DNA of 7,019 nucleotides from Deltaproteobacteria bacterium (lineage in GTDB: Bacteria; Desulfobacterota; Desulfobacteria; Desulfobacterales; Desulfatibacillaceae). Below the pieces are notes generated by a model. It was not told the origin of the DNA. It worked only from the letters and a program-made list of their open reading frames with translations, and made no database searches. Location: contig JAKAGN010000143.1 of assembly GCA_021815525.1 (NCBI GenBank), forward strand, positions 1 through 7,019. The letters run 5' to 3'. Made by a program: the position numbers and the translations under genes. Each line of letters opens with the position of its first letter. Positions within the stretch are counted from its first letter, which is position 1. Positions 1-5,392 of the stretch are shown piece after piece.

Positions 1-6
1 TAGGTA

Positions 7-723
7 TCAGGCCTCGCCAAGCTCGAAGCGGATCAGGTTGAAACGGTGGCGGAACAGGGCGCAGCCGGTGTTGTGAAAGCGCCTGCCGCCGTAGCTGAAA
101 TCGTGGAAGGGCACGTGGGTGTGGCCCACGAACACGTGCTCCACGGCGCTTGCGGCGGCGTGATCGTTGCGGTCCAGGTAGCTCATTATACGCCGCGCCA
201 TGCGTTCGGGCCGGAAGTAGAGCCTGGGTGCGGCCTCCACGATCCCCGAGCGCATCAGCGCCCGGTAGCAGGCGTTTGCGGCGCGGCCCCTCTTGCGCAC
301 GTCCTTCCAGGGCTTGCGGTAGGCGGAGAGGCCACGGGCGCTCACCTTGCGGTGGACGCAGTCGCCGTGAAGAAAGGCTGCGTTTTCGAGGTAAAAGCAG
401 TCCGCATGCCAGGAAAAGCCCGGCGCGCGGGTCACGAGAGTGTCGAGGGCCGCGGAAAACGATTGGCTGCAGTCGTGGTTTCCTTGGACATAATGGATGC
501 GGCAGTGGGGGAACTGCAGGGTCAAGTCCTCGAGCCACGCCACGGCCTCCTTGATGGTGGCCGGGACGCTCGAAAGGGTGGTCCAGCGCAGGTCGAAGAT
601 GTCGCCGTTTAAGACCAGAAGGTCGCACTCGGAGAGCGCTCCGTGAAGGTGGGGCAGAACGTACTCCGCCCGGGTGCGCCCCGCGAACATGTGGAGGTCC
701 GAAACCACCGCGCCCTTGATCAT
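7..723 (-). CDS. Calcineurin-like metallophosphoesterase, LpxH-like
   Basis: A 238-residue cytoplasmic-type metallophosphoesterase with no signal peptide or membrane segment. The two-metal signature is complete: DLH (D9, H11), NGDIFD (D41), GNHD (N82, H83), HGD (H119) and GHTH (H201, H203). Length and ligand spacing closely match Escherichia coli LpxH (240 residues; as I recall it, ligands near 8, 10, 41, 79, 114, 195 and 197), the hydrolase that makes lipid X from UDP-2,3-diacylglucosamine. A basic segment at about 125-180 lies where LpxH has its helical lid. Against LpxH, the third motif is GNHD, the generic form, where LpxH has GNRD. The ATG at 723 is preceded by GGGGA at a 6-base spacing. 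It lies 95 bases after cls and is probably the last of four co-transcribed genes. The phosphoesterase fold is nearly certain. An LpxH role is a reasonable hypothesis supported by the nearby lipid A genes; another phosphodiesterase or pyrophosphatase is possible. Confidence 0.9.
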   Translation of the reverse strand: MIKGAVVSDLHMFAGRTRAEYVLPHLHGALSECDLLVLNGDIFDLRWTTLSSVPATIKEAVAWLEDLTLQFPHCRIHYVQGNHDCSQSFSAALDTLVTRAPGFSWHADCFYLENAAFLHGDCVHRKVSARGLSAYRKPWKDVRKRGRAANACYRALMRSGIVEAAPRLYFRPERMARRIMSYLDRNDHAAASAVEHVFVGHTHVPFHDFSYGGRRFHNTGCALFRHRFNLIRFELGEA

Positions 724-780
724 GGTCTATCCCCGAACCCTTTTCCGGTTTGTTTCAAGATGTGACCGAACCTGCCTTTG

Positions 781-807
781 AAGCGCGACACAGCAGTTCG
801 CGTTTTT
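781..807 (+). terminator. Terminator-like hairpin antisense to the operon
   Basis: In the cls-phosphoesterase gap, CGCGA (784-788) pairs with TCGCG (798-802) across a 9-base loop, extendable by one G-T and two A-T pairs, and is followed by TTTTT (803-807). The T-tract is on the plus strand, so it could stop only rightward transcription, which would run antisense into cls. No plus-strand gene ends here. The stem is short and this may be chance. Confidence 0.3.
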
Positions 808-818
808 AGACAGGCGCA

Positions 819-2270
819 CTACAGCAACGGGGCGAAGAGGCGTCCTAAGCCCTGGAGGAAACGCACGCGCCGCCGGCTCTCCCGCGCCTTGGGCAGGCAG
901 AAGGACGAGAGCCAGCCCATCCACGCATCCACCTGCTTGATGATTCCGGGATCGTAGACGCTTATCCCCACCTCGTAGTTGAAGAGGAGGCTGCGCATGT
1001 CCATGTTGGCGGAGCCCACCACGGCGGCCCGCTCGTCCACGATCATGGCCTTGGCGTGGAGCATCCCGGCCTGGTATAGAAGGATGCTGCCGCCCGCTTC
1101 CTCCAGCTGCTCCAGGTACATCTCCCTCGCCAGGTCCGCGATCCTGTGGTTGGACCGGCGGGGGACTATGAGGGTAACGTTGACGCCCCTGCGGGCCGCC
1201 ATGCAAAGGGCCTCGGCCAGGGTCTGGTCCGGCACGAAGTAGGGGGTGACGATCCAGACCCGTTCCTCGGCCGTGAAGAGCGCGTTGATGACGGCCTCGC
1301 GGAGGGAGTCCGTGGCCACGTCCGGTCCGCTCGCTATGACCTGGAGGGGGACATCGGCCTCCGTTTCGACTGGCCGCAAGGGTTCGAGGCTCTCCTTTGC
1401 GGCGAAGAGCCAGTCGAACCTGAAAATCTCGTAGAGGTGGGAAGCCACGGGCCCGTCCACCCTGACCGAGAGATCCCGCCAGCGGTCGCGGCTTCCGTAG
1501 GGCCCCATGTATTCTTCCGCCAGGTTCATGCCTCCCACCACCGCTGTCCCGCCATCCACTATAAGCATTTTCCGGTGATTCCGCAAATTGGTGCGTCCCC
1601 GGAACGGTAGACGCATCACGGGCATGAAGAAGGCCACCTTCCCCCCGGCCTCGGTGAACGGGGCCAGGAAGCGCGAACCTATGTTCATGCAGCCGAAGGC
1701 GTCCAGGAGGAGCCGCACCGTGGCGCCTTCCGCGGCTTTCATGGCCAGGGCGTCCAGGAGCGCCCGGCCTGTGGCGTCCTTTCCCAGGATGAAGGTGGCC
1801 ACGGCAACGGTGTGCCGGGCGCCGTTTATGAGGCCCAGGCACTCGTCGTAGGCCTGCTCGCCCGAGGGCAGCATCACGATGGAGTTTTTGAAGGTGACCG
1901 GAAATGCGCCGTGGACCTGGGGGGAGAGGATGGGCTTCAGCCCCTGCGGATCCGGCTCGTGGGGGGGCGTGCCGGGCAGGAGCGGCTTGGAATGGGCCCG
2001 GGCGGCGAGCTTTCTGCCGCCGAACATGAAATAAAGGGGCACGCCCACGTATGGGACGAAGGAGATGGCGAGAATCCAAGCCAGGACGCTGGCGTGTGAG
2101 CGCCGCTCGGTGATTACGCGGGCCAGAAGCAGGAGCGCCAGCAGGTAGCCCAGGGAGGGCAACAGGTGGAAGGCGACGATCTCGCCCAGGTGATGGGCCA
2201 CGAGTTCGCGGATATCGGAGTATACGAGTTCCCAGGGCGATAGGGAGTTGATGTGAATCGCACCTTTGAT
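819..2270 (-). CDS. cls: Cardiolipin synthase (phospholipase D family)
   Basis: An inner-membrane enzyme that condenses two phosphatidylglycerols into cardiolipin. Numbered from the ATC at 2270 it has 483 residues: two hydrophobic segments at about 33-52 and 62-83, then two phospholipase D domains with HKD motifs H232-K234-D239 and H405-K407-D412, each followed by GGMN or GSANMD. The C-terminus ends in APLL, as in many ClsA proteins. E. coli ClsA has 486 residues and similar HKD positions. The start is odd: the frame has no ATG, GTG or TTG between a GTG at 2729, deep inside the upstream gene, and a GTG at 2201. GGGAGG at 2276-2281 sits 5 bases before an ATC codon at 2270, which I chose; it may be a rare start or a changed ATG. 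Starting at GTG 2201 would give 460 residues, keeping both membrane segments but without a visible ribosome-binding site. It follows the amidohydrolase by 32 bases. Function is secure; the start is not. Confidence 0.95.
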   Translation of the reverse strand: MKGAIHINSLSPWELVYSDIRELVAHHLGEIVAFHLLPSLGYLLALLLLARVITERRSHASVLAWILAISFVPYVGVPLYFMFGGRKLAARAHSKPLLPGTPPHEPDPQGLKPILSPQVHGAFPVTFKNSIVMLPSGEQAYDECLGLINGARHTVAVATFILGKDATGRALLDALAMKAAEGATVRLLLDAFGCMNIGSRFLAPFTEAGGKVAFFMPVMRLPFRGRTNLRNHRKMLIVDGGTAVVGGMNLAEEYMGPYGSRDRWRDLSVRVDGPVASHLYEIFRFDWLFAAKESLEPLRPVETEADVPLQVIASGPDVATDSLREAVINALFTAEERVWIVTPYFVPDQTLAEALCMAARRGVNVTLIVPRRSNHRIADLAREMYLEQLEEAGGSILLYQAGMLHAKAMIVDERAAVVGSANMDMRSLLFNYEVGISVYDPGIIKQVDAWMGWLSSFCLPKARESRRRVRFLQGLGRLFAPLL

Positions 2271-2275
2271 GGGGA

Positions 2276-2281
2276 CCTCCC
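2276..2281 (-). promoter_or_regulatory. Ribosome-binding site of cls
   Basis: GGGAGG read on the minus strand, 5 bases before the ATC at 2270 and within the 32-base gap after the amidohydrolase stop. It is the best Shine-Dalgarno sequence near the cls start and is the main reason for placing translation initiation at a non-standard ATC codon. Confidence 0.65.
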
Positions 2282-2302
2282 TGCCGGGCCGGGCGCGCCT
2301 CC

Positions 2303-3178
2303 TCAGCGCCTTTCGAGAATGCGTTCGAAGTTCTTCCCGCAGACCGCCTCGCGGTCCTCTGTCGAAAGGCCCAGGGAGCGCACCATCGCAACGATGGGCC
2401 CGTAGTCGAAGCGGTCGCCGCCGTTGTGGAAGTAGGGACCGTCCGAGCCGAAGAGGCAGCGGCGCGGCCCCAGGACGTTTACGGCGCAAAGGGCGCTCTT
2501 GCGGTCCACGTAGGCGGTGCAGGAAAGGTCCACGTAAACGTTGGGCTTCTTCATGGCGTAGCCCAGGACTTCCTCCTGGAAGGGCACGCCGCAGTGGGCG
2601 TAGATGACCCGAAGGTCCGGGAAACGGTCCGGCAGGAGCCTGAAATCGCCGCCGGTTTCCGCGCCCAGGTGGATGAGGATGGGCAGCCCCTGCTTCGCGC
2701 AGTAAGCGGCTGTATCCAGAAGCCGCCACACCGGGTAGCCGTGCCAGTAGGGATGCGCCTTGACACCCATCATGCCGGGCGTTTTCAGGCAGCGCTCGAT
2801 CTCGCGGATGGGATCCGCGGGACCCTCGGGGTTCACGAATATCCAGCCCACGAAGCGGTCCGGGTATTTTTTCACGGCCCGCCGCACCACGTCGTTGTTG
2901 GGCTGGGGCTTGATCCTGTAAAGGCGGCCCCCCACGTCCGCGAAGCCCTCCCTGGCCACCCAGCTCTGGTAGAGCTTACGGGCCAAGGGCGCCGTGCGGC
3001 CGCCCCTAACCATGCTCCGGAAAAGGGGCGAGGCCAGGCGGAAGAGGGGCGTTGCGGCAAGGTCCGGGCACATGGGGGCGATCAGGGCCGCGCGCCTCAC
3101 GCCCGCCGCGTCCATGGATGCGATGAAGCCCGGCGCGGAGACCGTGGATTCGTCTATGTGGTAGTGGCTGTCGAACAT
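2303..3178 (-). CDS. Amidohydrolase-2 family metal-dependent hydrolase
   Basis: A 291-residue TIM-barrel hydrolase of the amidohydrolase-2 type (PF04909). Visible family landmarks are the N-terminal metal motif SHYH (H5, H7), GVKAHP (K140, H142), ILIHLG (H170), YAHCG (H195), the late-strand aspartate in FGSDGPY (D246), and a closing GKNFERIL (281-288), which matches the usual C-terminal N-x-x-R-(I/L)-(L/F) of the family. No signal peptide is seen, so it is presumably cytoplasmic. Family members hydrolyse amide, lactone or C-C bonds or decarboxylate; the substrate cannot be read from sequence. Residues 35-90, between the first metal motif and the barrel core, form a basic helical-looking insertion that could shape the active site. 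The ATG at 3178 has AAGGCGG 4 bases upstream. It lies 57 bases after the alpha/beta hydrolase and 32 bases before cls, consistent with one operon. Family assignment is firm; the physiological role is unknown. Confidence 0.9.
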   Translation of the reverse strand: MFDSHYHIDESTVSAPGFIASMDAAGVRRAALIAPMCPDLAATPLFRLASPLFRSMVRGGRTAPLARKLYQSWVAREGFADVGGRLYRIKPQPNNDVVRRAVKKYPDRFVGWIFVNPEGPADPIREIERCLKTPGMMGVKAHPYWHGYPVWRLLDTAAYCAKQGLPILIHLGAETGGDFRLLPDRFPDLRVIYAHCGVPFQEEVLGYAMKKPNVYVDLSCTAYVDRKSALCAVNVLGPRRCLFGSDGPYFHNGGDRFDYGPIVAMVRSLGLSTEDREAVCGKNFERILERR

Positions 3179-3214
3179 TTTTCCGCCTTCACGGGTAAGC
3201 CGGAATCGGCGATC

Positions 3215-3236
3215 CGGCCGCTTTCCGGCCGTTTTT
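3215..3236 (+). terminator. Strong terminator-like hairpin antisense to the operon
   Basis: CGGCCG (3215-3220), a 5-base loop, CGGCCG (3226-3231), then TTTTT (3232-3236). This is a textbook intrinsic terminator shape on the plus strand with six G-C pairs. It lies directly against the stop codon of the minus-strand alpha/beta hydrolase, and its last T belongs to that stop. On the minus strand the hairpin has A residues before it and no T-tract after it, so it should not end the operon transcript. No plus-strand gene is served by it. Confidence 0.45.
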
Positions 3237-4213
3237 CAGCGATCCAGGACAGGCGTCTCGGCGATGGGCCGGCCCAGCACGAAGTCCGCCAGCACCTTGG
3301 CCGTCACCTGGGGCTTTTCCTCCTGGGGCACGTGGCCGCACTGCTCGATGATGAAAAGGCGCGCGTTCGGAATCTCCTTCTTCAAGCGGTAGGCGTGCTC
3401 CACGGGTATCCACGCGTCGTCGGCGCCCCAGACAACGAGGGTGGGCGCCGTGATCTTGGGCGGAAGCCCCTCTACCTCAGCGGTGGGCTGCTTGCCGGTG
3501 GAGCGGGCGATCGCGGTGGTGGCCGCCAGCGCGCCTTCCGAGCGCAACCGGTCGTAGTAGCTCTGCACCCTGTCCTCGGTGATGAGGGAGTCGTTGTAGA
3601 ACACGGCCTCGATGTTGTCGCGCACCATGCCTTTCCCGAACACCAGGCGGGAGAGGAAGCCCGCGCCGGGCATGGCCGCCAGCCTCACGATGAAGGGCCG
3701 CGTCTTGAGGTACACCCGGGGGTCGATCAATACCAGACGCGCCACCTTGTCGGGGTGCCGGCCCGCGAGGAGGAGCGAGACCTCGCCGCCCAGGGAGTTC
3801 CCCACCACCGTGGCCCGTGAAATCCCCATCTTGTCCATCCAGGCGTTGACGCCCTCCATCAGGGAGGCGGGGTCGTAGGCCGCGCCCTTGGGCTTGTCGG
3901 ACCAGCCGAAGCCCATCATGTCCACGGCGTAGAGGTTGAGGCCCTCCCGGGCCATGTAGGGCAGCACCCCCTCCCACGTATAGGTGGAGCTGCCGAAGCC
4001 GTGGATCAAAACCACGGTTTCGCCATTTCCCGGCACGTGCAGGTAGTGATACTTCACGCCCCCCACGTCCGTGAAGCCGTCGGGCGTGATGCCGTTCACC
4101 GGGGCGGCGGAGCGGAATATCTTGTCCTGGGGCTCAATCTTGACGAAGATGCCGCAGCCGACGACCGCCAGAACTGCGAGTATTGCCGTAACGAAAATTA
4201 CGCGACGCTTCAT
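3236..4213 (-). CDS. Exported or membrane-anchored alpha/beta hydrolase
   Basis: A 325-residue alpha/beta-fold hydrolase. Residues 1-20 are a short basic start (KRR), a hydrophobic stretch and V-V-G-C, which fits a lipoprotein signal with acylation at C20; glycine at +2 does not signal inner-membrane retention. An uncleaved N-terminal anchor is the alternative. The catalytic domain shows the oxyanion motif HGFGSS (71-76), the nucleophile elbow GNSLGG (S140), the acid in WGADDAWIP (probably D266) and the catalytic histidine in CGHVPQEE (H294), with a cap region at about 165-240. All triad residues are present, so it should be active, probably on an ester or similar bond of a hydrophobic molecule in the envelope; the substrate is unknown. 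The ATG at 4213 has AAGGAG 6 bases upstream. It is the first gene after the strong promoter at 4321-4349 and thus heads the operon with the amidohydrolase, cls and phosphoesterase. Confidence 0.92.
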   Translation of the reverse strand: MKRRVIFVTAILAVLAVVGCGIFVKIEPQDKIFRSAAPVNGITPDGFTDVGGVKYHYLHVPGNGETVVLIHGFGSSTYTWEGVLPYMAREGLNLYAVDMMGFGWSDKPKGAAYDPASLMEGVNAWMDKMGISRATVVGNSLGGEVSLLLAGRHPDKVARLVLIDPRVYLKTRPFIVRLAAMPGAGFLSRLVFGKGMVRDNIEAVFYNDSLITEDRVQSYYDRLRSEGALAATTAIARSTGKQPTAEVEGLPPKITAPTLVVWGADDAWIPVEHAYRLKKEIPNARLFIIEQCGHVPQEEKPQVTAKVLADFVLGRPIAETPVLDR

Positions 4214-4320
4214 GGGATGCTCCTTGGGGACGGCCCTGCTGGTGCGGGCGCCGGAGGCGCTGTCGGGGGCCGCGCCTTCTTTCGGCGGTGACAGGGCATA
4301 TGGATTAGAATCAAGGTACT

Positions 4321-4349
4321 ATTATAGCCCAATTCCCCCTTATTTACAA
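4321..4349 (-). promoter_or_regulatory. Sigma-70 type promoter for the hydrolase-cls operon
   Basis: On the minus strand, -35 TTGTAA (4349-4344), a 17-base spacer and a perfect -10 TATAAT (4326-4321), in the only AT-rich patch of the 186-base gap. Transcription should begin near 4312-4315, giving a leader of about 100 bases before the ATG at 4213. The leader contains a small GC hairpin (4248-4252 with 4256-4260, 3-base loop) about 35 bases upstream of the ATG, ahead of the AAGGAG ribosome-binding site at 4220-4225. No operator repeat is evident. It lets the second block be expressed independently of waaA-lpxK. Confidence 0.8.
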
Positions 4350-4379
4350 GAAGGATGGCCCGTTCGAGGCTTTGCGGGC

Positions 4380-4400
4380 TCGCGGGAGCCGCGGCTTTTT
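4380..4400 (+). terminator. Terminator-like hairpin antisense to ELM1-family gene
   Basis: TCGCGG (4380-4385) pairs with CCGCGG (4389-4394) around a 3-base loop, with one unpaired C and then TTTTT (4396-4400). The outermost pair is a wobble. As at 3215 and 781, the T-tract is on the plus strand and abuts the stop codon of a minus-strand gene. It could block rightward transcription from the spacer into the ELM1-family gene. An alternative pairing, GGCTC with GAGCC at 4377-4390, competes with it. Confidence 0.35.
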
Positions 4401-5389
4401 CAGCTTCCTCCGCTGATCCTTTCCGGGAAAAATCTCTCAAGTATCTCGCGGGCGCAGCGGCCGGCCTCGTCGAGGGGCGGGGGCTGGGTCCAGTCGCCGG
4501 GCGCGGCTTTCCACTCGTCGAAGAAGCGGATCATGCCCTTTTGGTGGAGGATGGAAAGGCCCAGTGCGAACTTGCCGTCGGGGCGCTTCCATTCCACGGG
4601 GAAGACGCCCACCCGGCAGCCGGCGGTGAGGGCCTCGTATATCATGGAGACCGAGTCGGCGGTGATCCAGGCCGTGCCGCTTTCGGAGTAGCGTTCCTCC
4701 ACCCAGCCGGGGGGGGTGTCGGCGGAGCGGAAGAAGCGCGCCCCGTGGTGGGCCGCGGCCAGACGTTCCAGAAGCGGCAGCATGTCGGGAGGGGTCCTGG
4801 GGGAGGACGAGATGGTCCAGGCCACGCCCTGTTCGGCGTCCAGGATGGCCTCCATGCGGGCAAGCGTGGCCGCGGAGTCCCAGGCGTGGGATTTTTCGTC
4901 CGCGCCGCCTACAAGGAGGAGGCCCCTGGCCGGGTCGTGGGGGCCGTCCTTCCGGGATGTGTTGGGGGGGCCGAAGGTTACGAAGATGTTCTTCCGGGGA
5001 CGCGGCCGGTCGTGGGCCGGCACGAGGCAAAGGTCGAAGAAGCCGGCGACGAGGGCGTCGGGCGTCATGCAGGTCACGAGTCGCCCGCCCCGCCGCCTTT
5101 GAAACAGGATCATGGGAACGTGGGCGCGCGAGCCGGCGCCGATGACCAGGTCGAAGCGCGGCGGAACATCCGGGGCCTCGGGCCCTGTGGCGACCGGAAG
5201 GCCGGCCAGCGCCAGCATGAGGCGGCTCAAGTCCCGGGCCGTGACGCCGGGGCCCGGGGGCGGAAGCTCGAAGCCGTGGACCTCCGTGGCGGTAAGGGCC
5301 GAAAGCGCGGCCAGCACGCCGTCGGTCTGCTTGCGGTGCCCCGGGCGCTTATCCCGGAACGCCGCGATCACGATGGGTTTTTCTCCCAA
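4400..5389 (-). CDS. ELM1-family protein (PF06258), function unknown
   Basis: A 329-residue soluble protein of the family named after plant mitochondrial fission factor ELM1 and widespread in bacteria. Hallmarks are the N-terminal DKRPGHRKQ (13-21, usual form D-x-x-x-G-x-x-x-Q), the motif FDLVIGAGSRAH (79-90), a central FVTFGPPN (136-143) and the C-terminal TADSVSMIYEA (243-253) followed by GVFPV (261-265). The two-halved layout and the C-terminal motif recall GT-B glycosyltransferases, so a nucleotide-sugar or lipid-sugar role is often suspected, but no reaction can be assigned. It begins with TTG at 5389, with GGAG 8 bases upstream inside the end of lpxK; no ATG lies earlier in the frame after the lpxK stop. 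The gene follows lpxK by 3 bases in the same frame and should be translationally coupled, pointing to a job in lipid A-Kdo or outer-membrane polysaccharide assembly. Family membership is confident, role is not. Confidence 0.88.
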   Translation of the reverse strand: MGEKPIVIAAFRDKRPGHRKQTDGVLAALSALTATEVHGFELPPPGPGVTARDLSRLMLALAGLPVATGPEAPDVPPRFDLVIGAGSRAHVPMILFQRRRGGRLVTCMTPDALVAGFFDLCLVPAHDRPRPRKNIFVTFGPPNTSRKDGPHDPARGLLLVGGADEKSHAWDSAATLARMEAILDAEQGVAWTISSSPRTPPDMLPLLERLAAAHHGARFFRSADTPPGWVEERYSESGTAWITADSVSMIYEALTAGCRVGVFPVEWKRPDGKFALGLSILHQKGMIRFFDEWKAAPGDWTQPPPLDEAGRCAREILERFFPERISGGS

Positions 5390-5392
5390 GGT

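Noticed and set aside
186..191. A TATAAT-like hexamer on the minus strand inside the phosphoesterase gene.
   Set aside because: No -35 element at suitable spacing, and it lies within codons of the gene.
720..821. Readthrough of the cls TAG, which stays open for 32 codons and ends in TGA overlapping the phosphoesterase ATG.
   Set aside because: The cls protein already ends with the typical APLL C-terminus and the extension has no recognisable feature; a 32-codon open run is ordinary in GC-rich DNA.
727..2391. Minus-strand 554-codon frame overlapping cls.
   Set aside because: It is an out-of-frame shadow of cls, very rich in R, P and G, without any domain signature.
2271..2729. Extending cls upstream to the GTG at 2729.
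   Set aside because: The extra 153 residues overlap the amidohydrolase coding region out of frame, are arginine- and proline-rich shadow sequence, and would put a non-conserved domain before the membrane segments.
2426..3820. Plus-strand open frame of 464 codons spanning two minus-strand genes.
   Set aside because: It crosses the amidohydrolase and alpha/beta hydrolase antisense, has low-complexity G/A/R/H-rich content and no recognisable motif; such open antisense frames are expected in GC-rich genes.
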